Shown here piece after piece: positions 1 through 8,201 of a DNA stretch of 64,000 nucleotides. Position 1 is the stretch's first letter; each line of letters opens with the position of its first letter. Both the position numbers and the translations under genes were made by a program. The notes under the pieces were generated by a model. The model saw only the letters and a list, made by a program, of their open reading frames with translations. It ran no database searches and had not been told where the DNA came from. This DNA comes from Leptospira perdikensis (GTDB lineage Bacteria > Spirochaetota > Leptospiria > Leptospirales > Leptospiraceae), in the NCBI RefSeq assembly GCF_004769575.1, contig NZ_RQGA01000003.1, positions 496,001 to 560,000 of the forward strand, read 5' to 3'.

Positions 1-649
1 TACGAGTTTGAAAATGAACCTCTCCACCGGAAGAAAGAATACACTCTCTAATATTTTGAATGATACGAGGGAGTTTGTTTGTTCCAATGTGTGGATGTGC
101 ATCAACTAGTATTTGTTTGGTGGCCCCAAAGGAAACTAAATACTCTAAAACTTTACGAATGTTTCCTCTTTTTTTGGATCTGGTGTAGAGTTTTCCGTCG
201 GAATAAGTTCCTGCTCCTCCTTCTCCGAAACAATAATTGGAATCTTCGTTTACAATATGATGGACATTGATTCCCCGAAGGTCGTCTATACGATCTTTTA
301 CATTTTTTCCTCGTTCCAAGATAATCGGCTTTTTTCCAAGTTCTAGCACACGTAATGCGGCAAATAATCCAGCAGGACCTGCTCCGATGATAATGACTGG
401 CTCCGCTGAATTTACATTTGGAAATTGAGGAATTGTATATTCTAAAGGAATAAAACCTTCGTTTACATACACGTCCAATCGTAATTGGAAAACAACATTT
501 CTTTGTCTTGCATCAATGGAACGTGAAGTACATTCAATGTGTTTGATGGATGTTTTCGGAATTTTGTTTTGTTTGGAAACAAATTGTAAGAGATGGTCCG
601 GGTTTGTGGCAATCTCTGGAGTCACTCTGACATTTAATTCTAGTTTCAC
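1..649 (-). CDS. FAD-dependent NAD-utilizing dehydrogenase (N-terminal part)
   Basis: Partial gene; the C-terminus lies beyond the left edge. The start is a GTG at 647-649, and about 216 codons are visible. After an N-terminal domain of about 95 residues (start MKLELNVRVTPE) comes a Rossmann dinucleotide-binding motif, VIIIGAGPAGLFAALRVLE, with a glutamate at the end of the second strand (ILERG), then CFGEGGAGTYSDGKL. This arrangement is typical of the COG2509-type FAD oxidoreductases, whose substrate is unknown. It starts 18 bp after the stop of the chromate transporter gene on the same strand, so the two may be co-transcribed. A family-level call is secure; the physiological role is not. 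Confidence 0.8.
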   Translation of the reverse strand, partial: MKLELNVRVTPEIATNPDHLLQFVSKQNKIPKTSIKHIECTSRSIDARQRNVVFQLRLDVYVNEGFIPLEYTIPQFPNVNSAEPVIIIGAGPAGLFAALRVLELGKKPIILERGKNVKDRIDDLRGINVHHIVNEDSNYCFGEGGAGTYSDGKLYTRSKKRGNIRKVLEYLVSFGATKQILVDAHPHIGTNKLPRIIQNIRECILSSGGEVHFQTR

Positions 650-667
650 GAGAGATATTTTCCTAAA

Positions 668-1846
668 TTAAAAATTCAAACAAAATCCCAAAAAGGCACA
701 AACAACGACAATGCTCCAAGAGGGAAACTTCCAAAACATAAGTAAAATAAAACCGAGAGCAAATACAACAAAATCAAATCGATTAAAAATTGCTTCAGTC
801 CAAACCGGAGAATACAAAGCAGAGATAAGTAACCCAACAACAACCGCATTGATACCAGCCATTGATTGTTTTAGCCAAGATTCTTTTCGAAATTTTTCCC
901 AAAGAGGAAGAACACCGATGATCAGTAGATAAGCCGGTAAAAAAGCAGCAACCAAACAAAAAACTCCACCCCAAATTCCATTCGGTGGTAGATTTGAAAC
1001 TGTTCCAAGATAAGCAGTGAAGGTAAATAGCGGACCTGGAATGGCCTGGGCTGCACCATAACCTACCATAAACATTTGGTTTGAAACAAGACCAGTAGTG
1101 ACTACTTCTTCTTTGAGTAGAGGTAATACAACATGTCCACCTCCAAACACCAAAGAGCCAACACGAAAGAAACTATCAAATATCCGAATCGATTGGTTTT
1201 GGAAGAAATTAGATAGAATGGGAAGAAAAAATAGAAGTAGGAAAAAAAAGGTGAGTAGGGCATAGGAATAAGAAGTTGAAATTTTAAATCCAGTCGGTGA
1301 ATGGGGAAGGTTATCTACTTTTTTTAAAAAGAAAAACCCGAAGATACCACCTAACAAAATTGGAAGCAGTTGTCCTAATGTCCCACCAATACCAACTGAT
1401 ATTCCTAATGCGATTACTGCGAGACTGATCCTTTCTTTATCGGGACAAAGTTTGATACCCATGGACCAAACGGCATGAGCGACTACAACCACAGCGGCAA
1501 TTTTGAATCCATGTAAGACACCTTGGTTCCAAAATTCGGGATATAAACCAACACCAAGTCCAAAAATGACCATGAGTGCTGCAGAAGGAAGTGTAAAAGC
1601 AAACCAAGCAAGGATTCCACCGAAGATTCCGCCACGGATTTGTCCAATGGCGATTCCTACTTGGCTACTGGCAGGACCAGGTAAAAATTGTGAAAGAGCA
1701 ACTAAGTCTGCATAGGCGGAAGATGTGACCCATTTTTTCTTTTCAACAAATTCGTGTTGGAAGTATCCCAAATGAGCAACTGGCCCACCAAAGGATGTAC
1801 ATCCTAAAATAAAAAAAGTTTTGAATAAATCTAAATATAAATTCAT
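668..1846 (-). CDS. chrA: Chromate transporter, two-domain ChrA
   Basis: This is a 392-residue inner-membrane protein made of two homologous CHR halves. The first half carries FGGPVAHLGYF near residue 19 and FLPGPASSQVG near residue 54. The second half repeats the pattern as FGGGHVVLPLL near 234 and AIPGPLFTFTAYLG near 267. About ten hydrophobic segments are visible and the length is normal for the long-chain family, which exports chromate and confers resistance. No ChrB-type regulator is adjacent. The next gene on the strand, an FAD oxidoreductase, follows after 18 bp, which suggests an operon but not a shared function. Confidence 0.9.
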   Translation of the reverse strand: MNLYLDLFKTFFILGCTSFGGPVAHLGYFQHEFVEKKKWVTSSAYADLVALSQFLPGPASSQVGIAIGQIRGGIFGGILAWFAFTLPSAALMVIFGLGVGLYPEFWNQGVLHGFKIAAVVVVAHAVWSMGIKLCPDKERISLAVIALGISVGIGGTLGQLLPILLGGIFGFFFLKKVDNLPHSPTGFKISTSYSYALLTFFFLLLFFLPILSNFFQNQSIRIFDSFFRVGSLVFGGGHVVLPLLKEEVVTTGLVSNQMFMVGYGAAQAIPGPLFTFTAYLGTVSNLPPNGIWGGVFCLVAAFLPAYLLIIGVLPLWEKFRKESWLKQSMAGINAVVVGLLISALYSPVWTEAIFNRFDFVVFALGFILLMFWKFPSWSIVVVCAFLGFCLNF

Positions 1847-1890
1847 AGAGTTTCAATCGAACAAACAAAGGATAAATTCATTCCCAAGTA

Positions 1891-2502
1891 TCAACTTCCC
1901 TTTGTAAGTTCGTCTTTCATTAATTTTGCAATGGCTTTTTCATTTTCACCTGGTAGTAGTTCGAGTTCAGAAATCACTTTTTTCTTACGTTCTTCAGAAT
2001 GGTTTTGGCTTAGTTTTGCCTTTCCTTCTATGGAAGTAATTCTGATTTCAAAAGGAACAATTCCTTTTTTTAGACCTTCAATGTATTTGGTATCTACATG
2101 ATCCATTTTATAACTTGAATCTTTAGATTCAAATCTATTGACCAGTGTAAGTAAACTATCATGAATTAAATTAGGATCTTCCACAATGTTTAGAATGCCT
2201 TTTACATGTACTGCTGTAAAATTCCATGTCGGTACTGCGCGGTCTGTTTCATACCAAGAAGGAGAGATATAACAGTGAGGGCCAGAAAAAATACAAAGAA
2301 CTTCTTTACCTAAACTTTCTTTTTGTGGATTTGGTTTTGCAAAATGGCCAATTAATGATTGTTTGTCTTTGGAAAGGAGCAGAGGTATATGTGTAGCACT
2401 TAAGTTCCCTTGGATTTCAGAAACCAATAGAGAAAATGGATTTTCTTCAATACATTTGTATATGAAGTCAGTTTCCATCTTGAAATATTCGGGAATGTAC
2501 AC
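1891..2502 (-). CDS. PaiB-like FMN-binding protein
   Basis: The 203-residue product starts MYIPEYF and contains ATHIPLLL, GHFAKPNPQ, FSGPHCYISPSWYE and VPTWNFTAVHVKG. These are the conserved blocks of the PaiB / FMN-binding split-barrel family. Bacillus PaiB was described as a negative regulator of sporulation and protease genes, but most homologues are simply flavin-binding proteins of unknown role. There is no helix-turn-helix, so a direct DNA-binding function should not be assumed. A GNAT acetyltransferase gene lies 24 bp upstream on the same strand; PaiA, the usual PaiB partner, is also a GNAT enzyme, so a paiA-paiB-like pair is possible. Confidence 0.82.
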   Translation of the reverse strand: MYIPEYFKMETDFIYKCIEENPFSLLVSEIQGNLSATHIPLLLSKDKQSLIGHFAKPNPQKESLGKEVLCIFSGPHCYISPSWYETDRAVPTWNFTAVHVKGILNIVEDPNLIHDSLLTLVNRFESKDSSYKMDHVDTKYIEGLKKGIVPFEIRITSIEGKAKLSQNHSEERKKKVISELELLPGENEKAIAKLMKDELTKGS

Positions 2503-2526
2503 AGTAACTTACTCCTTTAAATTAAT

Positions 2527-2976
2527 TTAAACAGATTTCCAGAAATAAGTTAAAAACTCAGTTTCTTGTTCGAAACCTTCTTGGGAATAAAGCGCACGAG
2601 CTTCTTTGTTATGTGTGGAAGTGGAAAGTTCTAAACCTTTTCCAGAATTGGTTTTAGTAAAAGATTTAACTTCGGCAATCAATTGTTTGGCGATTCCTTG
2701 TTTACGAAAATCTTTTTTGACAAAGAGGTCATTTAGAATATAAGACCTTTGCATAGAAATGGAAGAGAATACAGGGTATAGTTGTGTGAATCCAGCAATT
2801 TCACCTGATTTAGAATCTTCTGCCAAAAAGATAATGGATTGTCCGTGTTCCATTCGATCTTGAAGGAATCGTGAAGCGCCTGTTATATTCGAATTTTGTC
2901 CATAGAATTGTCTATAAGCATCGAATATCTCAGAGAGTTTGGAAATGTCTTTGTAGTTAGCTTGTCTAATTTTCAT
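2527..2976 (-). CDS. GNAT family N-acetyltransferase
   Basis: A 149-residue single-domain acetyltransferase. Motif A with the acetyl-CoA phosphate loop is visible as LFVKKDFRKQGIAKQLIAEV (R/Q-x-x-G-x-A type), followed by the C-terminal LSTSTHNKEARALYSQEGF block in which N, A and Y are the usual conserved residues. It overlaps the upstream membrane-protein gene by 11 bp, so the two are probably translated together. The substrate cannot be read from sequence. Position next to a PaiB-like gene makes a PaiA-like polyamine acetyltransferase one option. Confidence 0.85.
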   Translation of the reverse strand: MKIRQANYKDISKLSEIFDAYRQFYGQNSNITGASRFLQDRMEHGQSIIFLAEDSKSGEIAGFTQLYPVFSSISMQRSYILNDLFVKKDFRKQGIAKQLIAEVKSFTKTNSGKGLELSTSTHNKEARALYSQEGFEQETEFLTYFWKSV

Positions 2977-3373
2977 ATTTTGGTACCAATGAGAAACAAA
3001 TTGCCGATAAAATTGCTGTTACCGGTGTAGCCAGTAAAGTTTCTAAATTGGTGATGGCAACTAGATTCCCGAGAGTATTGAGTAAAAATATAACTCCAAT
3101 GAATCCAAACAGAATTCGAATCCAAATGGGCACCAAACCTCGATTTATGTATCTTAAATACTGAACACTTGACCACAAAAAAAATCCATTTACGATCAGA
3201 GCTACCGTCTCCATCACATACATTTCTTCTAAGTTACTTAGTCTCCCACCCCAAAGGTATTGGTAGGGAATGAGTTGAAAGAGGGCAACCACATGAAAGA
3301 CCATTGTTATTGAAAACAAAACGGTTAAAATCCTACTAGCGATGGTTCTGGTTTTTTTGGATGGGTTCCACAT
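2966..3373 (-). CDS. Hypothetical four-helix membrane protein
   Basis: A 135-residue protein with four hydrophobic segments (about residues 11-33, 48-66, 82-101 and 110-130) and a conserved-looking loop YQYLWGGRLSNLEEMY after the first helix. I do not recognise a named family. It lies 1 bp after the DinB gene and overlaps the following GNAT gene by 11 bp, so it sits in the middle of a tightly packed minus-strand run (DinB, this protein, GNAT, PaiB-like). The N-terminus is basic (MWNPSKKTRT), consistent with a cytoplasmic start. Confidence 0.6.
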   Translation of the reverse strand: MWNPSKKTRTIASRILTVLFSITMVFHVVALFQLIPYQYLWGGRLSNLEEMYVMETVALIVNGFFLWSSVQYLRYINRGLVPIWIRILFGFIGVIFLLNTLGNLVAITNLETLLATPVTAILSAICFSLVPKYEN

Positions 3374-3374
3374 A

Positions 3375-3872
3375 TTATTTTCCTAAAGTTTGAAGGTAAT
3401 AAACAAAATCGATTTCTGGGGATTTTCCACCTAATAATGTTATGGCGGCAGTAATTTGGCCTCTATGATGGGTGCGGTGGTTGAAGTTGTGTTGCACCAC
3501 ATCACTAAAAATGAGTTCAGCTTCAAACCCACGCATGGTTTTGTAACGAAAAAGAGTGGGCCAAACGGAATCATTCAAACCTTGTAGCCAAGTATTCCAT
3601 AATTCTAAACTTTCGATCATTCGTTTTTTCAATGTTTGGCGATCGGTTTCGATTTCTTCACTTAAGGATGTTGGGGCGTAAACTTCGCCAACAAGACGTG
3701 AATACCAAACTTTCTCAACAATTAACAAATGGTTTAATGTTCCGTGAATGGATTTAAAAAATAATCCTACATCTTTTTTGTAATCCTCATTTGTTATGGT
3801 TTCTAATGACTCATACAAAAGATTGGTCGCCCAAATATGATAAGCATTGTTTCGTAAGAAAAAATCTTTCAT
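3375..3872 (-). CDS. DinB family protein
   Basis: A 165-residue four-helix-bundle protein. The DinB metal-binding triad is visible: a histidine in the second helix (IHGTLNHLLIVEKVW) and the closely spaced pair in NHRTHHRGQ near the C-terminus. The family includes the DNA-damage-inducible DinB of Bacillus (unrelated to E. coli polymerase IV) and many thiol- or metal-dependent enzymes, so the precise reaction is unknown. It is the first gene of the run leading to the PaiB-like gene. An intergenic repeat element lies upstream at 3919-4030. Confidence 0.85.
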   Translation of the reverse strand: MKDFFLRNNAYHIWATNLLYESLETITNEDYKKDVGLFFKSIHGTLNHLLIVEKVWYSRLVGEVYAPTSLSEEIETDRQTLKKRMIESLELWNTWLQGLNDSVWPTLFRYKTMRGFEAELIFSDVVQHNFNHRTHHRGQITAAITLLGGKSPEIDFVYYLQTLGK

Positions 3873-3918
3873 ACGGAATGGTTTTTCCTGCTTTGGCGGG
3901 AAATCAATGACTAAAATT

Positions 3919-4030
3919 GGGGCGCCTCGAAATTGTTAGATGAGTTGGAGTTATCCAACAAATGACCGCGCCCTACGTTCCAATCTTTCCCTTCGGGAAA
4001 GGATTTCCACTGCGGTCGCTGGCGCTTGGG
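3919..4030. repeat. Dispersed palindromic intergenic repeat, copy A (full length, minus orientation)
   Basis: About 112 bp in the gap between divergently ending genes. Read on the minus strand it starts GCGCCAGCGACCGCAGTGG, has a central hairpin in which ATCCTTTCCC pairs with GGGAAAGATT, and ends TTCGAGGCGCCCC. The same end sequences and central GATTGGA-CGG block recur at 5535, 21651, 37911, 51969 and 57014. It does not encode protein; small open frames across it are shadows. Confidence 0.75.
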
Positions 4031-4051
4031 TTTTATTTTAGATTCCCATTC

Positions 4052-4816
4052 TTAGCGGAGTTGGAATATGGAATTGTTTTTGGATTTTTTGACTTGGATT
4101 TCTTCTTCTGGAAAGTGGTTCCAGATTTCTGCGGTTTGTTTTTGTTCTGGAAAGTTTGTGTATAAGATATCGAAAGAGAAACGTTCGGAATCATAATTCC
4201 CTTTGTGAATGAGATGAGCTGAAAATACAAGCAGGTCCCCTGGTACATGTGGGATCAGAATTTGTCCAGGAATGTCGTCATGGTTTTTTTTACCTTCTAA
4301 TTCCAAACGTATGTTTCTTTCTTCTTCGGAATCCCAACGGTTTTGGGAACCAGGCACAATCCAAATCCCTGGATCCATTTCCAAAGGAATACGAAAATGC
4401 CAAACAAAATCTTTATGAATCCTTTCTTTTTGTTCTTCTTCCGGAATCCCCATATATTGGATATCTCTATGCCAATAAGGAAGTTTGTCCTTATCTGTTG
4501 GGTTAAAAAATATCTGTGTATTGAGAAAGTAAATAGGATCCTGGAAAACCAAATCACAGATATCTAATAATAAGTCAGATTCAATGAATGCGAATAGAGT
4601 TTTTCTGTTTTGTGTATCTTTTGTAAATTTTTTGGAAGTGAGATAGGCACTATTCACATTCTTTGGGTTCCGAAATTCTTGTAACCATTCCTCGTGGGAA
4701 CGAAGAAGAATATCTTTTAAGATATTGATAGTAGTCAGTGGAATTAAATTGTGAAACAGATAATAACCAGAACTTGTTAGTTGTGATTTTGCTTTTGAAT
4801 GAATGTCTTTTTTCAT
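4052..4816 (-). CDS. Phytanoyl-CoA dioxygenase (PhyH) family protein
   Basis: A Fe(II)/2-oxoglutarate-dependent oxygenase of about 254 residues. The metal-binding H-x-D is in YWHRDIQYM, and the distal histidine is in SAHLIHKGNY, followed by the DSERFSFDILY block where the 2-oxoglutarate-binding arginine is expected. FRIPLEMDPGIWIVPGSQN is the typical central PhyH strand. I place the start at the ATG at 4816 (MKKDIHSKAK) because a longer frame back to 4873 would overlap the upstream acetyltransferase gene by about 49 bp. With this start the gap is 8 bp. The substrate is unknown; members act on lipids, halogenation substrates or small metabolites. Confidence 0.82.
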   Translation of the reverse strand: MKKDIHSKAKSQLTSSGYYLFHNLIPLTTINILKDILLRSHEEWLQEFRNPKNVNSAYLTSKKFTKDTQNRKTLFAFIESDLLLDICDLVFQDPIYFLNTQIFFNPTDKDKLPYWHRDIQYMGIPEEEQKERIHKDFVWHFRIPLEMDPGIWIVPGSQNRWDSEEERNIRLELEGKKNHDDIPGQILIPHVPGDLLVFSAHLIHKGNYDSERFSFDILYTNFPEQKQTAEIWNHFPEEEIQVKKSKNNSIFQLR

Positions 4817-4824
4817 ACAAAAGT

Positions 4825-5436
4825 TTAAATTTGTTTTTCCATATAGTGATGTGAAGGAATGATTCCTTCCCAACCTAAAGGATGTCTTGTTTCTTTAATT
4901 TGAAATCCTAACTTTTGATAAAGAGAAATTGCCGGTTTGTTTTCAGCCGATACATCCAAAGAAGCAGTTTTATATTTTGTTTCTTTGTTTAACATATACT
5001 GGATGAGTTCTCCTGCGATCCCTTTATTTCTTTCTGATTCTAATACAGCAATATGACCTAAATACAAACATCCTGGTTTTGGTGGTTGGATGATGGTTTC
5101 TGTTTTGAGACCTCGCGCCATCACTTTCGGCGCTTTCCATGTATATACGGAAAGGATACGAAGCGCTGTTCCCATTGTCAGTGCTAAAAAACTAGGTTGT
5201 GAATAAGAGAGGATAGATCCTACGACCCGACCATCGATTTCTGCTACACAATGATTGGTATAAGATACTGTATTTCCACGACGAATATAGGAGGAATTTA
5301 AAAAATCAAAGGCAGTTTTTTTTTCTTCTTGGAAGACAAAGGTCCAAGCTTTGGGTCCTGAAGAATGGATGAGGGGAACTATGGAATCTACATCACTAGG
5401 TTTTGCGTTTCGAATGGTTAGGTGGGTATTTGTCAT
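4825..5436 (-). CDS. GNAT family N-acetyltransferase
   Basis: 203 residues. The acetyl-CoA-binding motif reads LGHIAVLESERNKGIAGELIQYMLN, with the Q/R-x-x-G-x-G/A signature as RNKGIA, followed by SLDVSAENKPAISLYQKLGF, the usual C-terminal N/A/Y block. The region between residues 60 and 110 (SYSQPSFLALTMG) is longer than in minimal GNATs. The PhyH gene starts 8 bp downstream, so they are probably one transcript. Substrate unknown. Confidence 0.83.
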   Translation of the reverse strand: MTNTHLTIRNAKPSDVDSIVPLIHSSGPKAWTFVFQEEKKTAFDFLNSSYIRRGNTVSYTNHCVAEIDGRVVGSILSYSQPSFLALTMGTALRILSVYTWKAPKVMARGLKTETIIQPPKPGCLYLGHIAVLESERNKGIAGELIQYMLNKETKYKTASLDVSAENKPAISLYQKLGFQIKETRHPLGWEGIIPSHHYMEKQI

Positions 5437-5534
5437 AAGAGGTGTCGGGAAGTGAAATCCTTAAATTTAGTTAGATCACTCACTAAATTTTTTGGAAATC
5501 ACTTTAATTCGTCAATAGAGAAATCAATTTCTTC

Positions 5535-5604
5535 GCGCCCCGGATCGAAGCGAAAATCCTTTCCGATAGGAAAGATTGTAGCGGAGAGCCGGAGATGTGC
5601 GCCC
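5535..5604. repeat. Dispersed palindromic intergenic repeat, copy B (short form)
   Basis: About 70 bp, starting GCGCCCCGGATCGAAGCG and ending AGATGTGCGCCC. The central hairpin pairs ATCCTTTCC with GGAAAGATT around GATA. It is nearly identical in layout to copy G at 57014-57084 and shares the central block with copies A, C and E. It sits between the divergent start of a GNAT gene and the 3' end of the copper-binding barrel gene. Confidence 0.8.
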
Positions 5605-5627
5605 AAAGAAAAAACAAAACTAAATTT

Positions 5628-7235
5628 CTAAAACGTAAAAGAGGCAAATACGTTAACGAGTTCTCTTGTTCCCAGTTGGGGTCCGTTTAAATTTTGATGA
5701 AAGGGTTTCCCATATTCGAATCCAAACCGAGCACCTTGTAGAATTCCTTTGGTAATTAAAAAGTTAACTCCGATTAGTAGGTCGCTACGCATTCCCCCTT
5801 GGCGGTAGGGATCATTTTGCGGATCCATTTTCGGATCTAAGGTGGCATCAGCCCCTTGTAAGTTCAACCATCTTTGTTTGGCTACACGAACTGAGAAAGA
5901 CATGGATTCGTGTATAAGAAACGATAACCATCCAGAAACTTCATATCGATTTCCAAATCTATAATGGTTATCATTTTTTCCAATACGTAAGTTGGCTTGT
6001 GATTGAGCTCCCCACGAAATTTTTTTGTAATTACCGTTATATGATAGTTGTGGTAATAAACTGTAAGTACCGGATCCAGGTTGCATATTATAAGGAACTT
6101 TTTGTACACCCATCATAGGCATATTGTCTCTTTCATCAATGGAGCCAGTAGGAAGAGAAAGACCCATCCCTGTAAAAAAATTTTGATGTTCTGTTTTGAT
6201 CAACCTATAGGCTGTGCTAAAACTTACATCACCTATACCTGCTGAGCTCATAGGTGCTCGATCAAAATTACTTGATACCATAGTCATTTTGTTTTTGATC
6301 GCAGGGACCATAAACATGATCATCCATTTATCGGAGATAGAAGTCATAGCACTCACCATATTCATTTCCATTACCATATCTGCAGGAACAGACATATAAT
6401 TGTATTTGTTAGGTGAAAGTATTGGAATTGTGGTTCCAAGAGGGGAACTTGTAATCAAACTTCCCGATGGCATTTGGACTGTTGGATCAGTGTAAGGAAA
6501 ATATAACGTTCCCAGATCGGATTGGCTTTTTCCGCCTGATTGTAAACCCCACATCTTCATACCCATATAACGATAATCCACCATCCATTTCCCTTTTTCA
6601 TGAATATGTGGGTTCATGATTCCTGCAGGAGCTAGGGTATCCGCGCGATTATGGTGATCATGCCCTTCATGATTGTGTTCCGAGTGGTCTTCGTTAGTTG
6701 GTATGTTCTGATCATAATTTGACATAACATCTTCTTTTGATTCATCGATAACATTGTTTTTATTTCTTATCTCTTTGTTGTTTTTTTCAGATAGTTCTAG
6801 TTTTTTGTTTAATTCATTATTTGGTCTTTCGTTTTCGACTGGAATATCCTTTTGAATTTCACTTCCATCGGAAAAAATAAAACGAAAAGGAATCGATTCT
6901 TTTAATTTTAGAGGAGATTTGATTCCAAAGAGCATGATGTGGTCACCTCTCGGACTAAGGTGTAAGGAACTATTTTTCGGAATTGAGAATTCTTCTACGG
7001 GAATCATTTTCATTCCTGAGTCCGAAGGTTTCATGGTAAATAATTCGACGCGATCTGCTATGTCAGACTTTGTTTGGATAATTTTTTTTTCGGTGTTTGT
7101 TGTGTTATGAATGGAAAAATAAACAACTGAGTTTTTGGAGGATGTATATTTGATATAAGCATTCTCAATGATAATCCCTTTGGAAAAAAGAGGAGTGGTG
7201 ATGAGAAATAATAGGATTAGTGTTTTTAGTTTCAT
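5628..7235 (-). CDS. PCu(A)C copper-chaperone domain fused to outer-membrane beta-barrel
   Basis: About 535 residues. The start is taken at the ATG at 7235 (MKLKTLILLFLITTPLFS), which gives a clean signal peptide; a longer frame would overlap the upstream gene. Residues 20-120 resemble the periplasmic copper chaperone PCu(A)C domain: VELFTM (66-68), MKM (75-77) and GDHIML (98-102). The usual first ligand, His in VELH, is Phe66 here. A charged linker with a His cluster (EDHSEHNHEGHDHHN) follows, then PAGIMNPHIHEKGKWMVDY, which opens a Met-rich C-terminal barrel ending in aromatic VNVFASFTF as expected for an outer-membrane protein. The barrel resembles copper-associated outer-membrane transporter proteins. 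Inferred role: periplasmic/outer-membrane copper handling, possibly for NosZ. Confidence 0.72.
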   Translation of the reverse strand: MKLKTLILLFLITTPLFSKGIIIENAYIKYTSSKNSVVYFSIHNTTNTEKKIIQTKSDIADRVELFTMKPSDSGMKMIPVEEFSIPKNSSLHLSPRGDHIMLFGIKSPLKLKESIPFRFIFSDGSEIQKDIPVENERPNNELNKKLELSEKNNKEIRNKNNVIDESKEDVMSNYDQNIPTNEDHSEHNHEGHDHHNRADTLAPAGIMNPHIHEKGKWMVDYRYMGMKMWGLQSGGKSQSDLGTLYFPYTDPTVQMPSGSLITSSPLGTTIPILSPNKYNYMSVPADMVMEMNMVSAMTSISDKWMIMFMVPAIKNKMTMVSSNFDRAPMSSAGIGDVSFSTAYRLIKTEHQNFFTGMGLSLPTGSIDERDNMPMMGVQKVPYNMQPGSGTYSLLPQLSYNGNYKKISWGAQSQANLRIGKNDNHYRFGNRYEVSGWLSFLIHESMSFSVRVAKQRWLNLQGADATLDPKMDPQNDPYRQGGMRSDLLIGVNFLITKGILQGARFGFEYGKPFHQNLNGPQLGTRELVNVFASFTF

Positions 7236-7311
7236 TTGTGTGATTACCCTTTCGAAAAAAATCATACCGGCTACTTGATTCACCAGTATGACAAGTGTTT
7301 GGAGAGAGAAT

Positions 7312-8097
7312 TTACATTTCTGTATTCGATACAATGGAGCCGATTGTAAAGGAAGTGATGGTCACTCCGTTTAATATAAATCCTAACCGATTTCCGTTTG
7401 TATACACTGGAACGTTCATCATTTGCATGATAGGATAGTAAGACATAGATCCTCTTTCCGTATCTGTTAACTCTGAACATGGTTTATTGAAGCCGTTTAA
7501 AAATCTCGATCCACTCGGTGTTGATTGAAAATCTAAACAGAAGGTGTAACTTGTTCCGGCGGAAGGAATGGGTGCGGAAACAGAACCTCCTTTTCCTGTA
7601 TTGGCAAATACACCTGATGCATTTTTATACTGAGTTTGTGCTCCTGCGACCAGTCTGTATGTGGGGCCAGAGACTGGATTCCCAGATCCATAACCAACCA
7701 CATCAAGTGTACTAGTTGGTGAGTTTAAAGTGAAGGTAACTTCTATATTGGTTCCTCCTTTGTTTGTGGCATACATTACATCATTGTTTGTATACAATAT
7801 TGATGATGCACTCACCCCGGTTGCTCCTTTAGTGATCTCTGTTTGAGTGAGACCTAAATTATTGAATCCCACTTCATTACATTCAGAAATGGAATACTTT
7901 GTGCGTGGTTTGTTTTCTACTTGTGTGAGATTACTTGTAATGGATTGCACAGAGGAGAGAGCACAACCGGGGTTGGTTGTTGCTGCGACAAGGAGAGAGA
8001 GTAGGTTTGATGAATTGTTCGCCTCTGTAGTCTTAGCCATACTACAATTAATAGAAAGCAAACATACTAAAGTGGAATGGAATAAATTCTTTAACAT
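7312..8097 (-). CDS. Hypothetical lipoprotein
   Basis: 261 residues with a signal peptide and a lipobox-like LLSIN-C18. The mature protein is rich in Ser, Thr, Asn and Gly, with several Cys (PGCALSS, SECNE, TFCLDF, KPCSEL) and a C-terminal segment PIMQMMNVPVYTNGNRLGFILNGV. No enzyme motif is seen and I do not recognise a characterised family. It starts 104 bp after the small Cys/His-rich gene and ends 76 bp before the PCu(A)C-barrel gene on the same strand. The context suggests a role in the same copper or anaerobic unit, but this is guilt by association only. Confidence 0.65.
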   Translation of the reverse strand: MLKNLFHSTLVCLLSINCSMAKTTEANNSSNLLSLLVAATTNPGCALSSVQSITSNLTQVENKPRTKYSISECNEVGFNNLGLTQTEITKGATGVSASSILYTNNDVMYATNKGGTNIEVTFTLNSPTSTLDVVGYGSGNPVSGPTYRLVAGAQTQYKNASGVFANTGKGGSVSAPIPSAGTSYTFCLDFQSTPSGSRFLNGFNKPCSELTDTERGSMSYYPIMQMMNVPVYTNGNRLGFILNGVTITSFTIGSIVSNTEM

Positions 8098-8164
8098 AAA
8101 ATTACCTTTTGATTGAAGACCAAGGACTCAACTGTTGATTCAGTTTTCCTCATTGATTGGGAAA

Positions 8165-8185
8165 TGGTTCTTATATAAGGAACCA
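8165..8185. other. Small inverted repeat between two genes
   Basis: TGGTTC at 8165-8170 pairs with GAACCA at 8180-8185 around an AT-rich centre that is itself nearly palindromic (TTATATAA). It lies between the stop of the Cys/His-rich gene and the start of the lipoprotein gene. There is no U-run after it on the minus strand, so a simple terminator is unlikely; it may be a processing or regulatory hairpin. Confidence 0.35.
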
Positions 8186-8201
8186 ATACATTTATTTGTT
8201 T

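Noticed and set aside
4052..4873. Longer start for the PhyH gene at 4873
   Set aside because: It would overlap the upstream acetyltransferase by 49 bp; the ATG at 4816 gives an 8-bp gap and keeps the whole domain.
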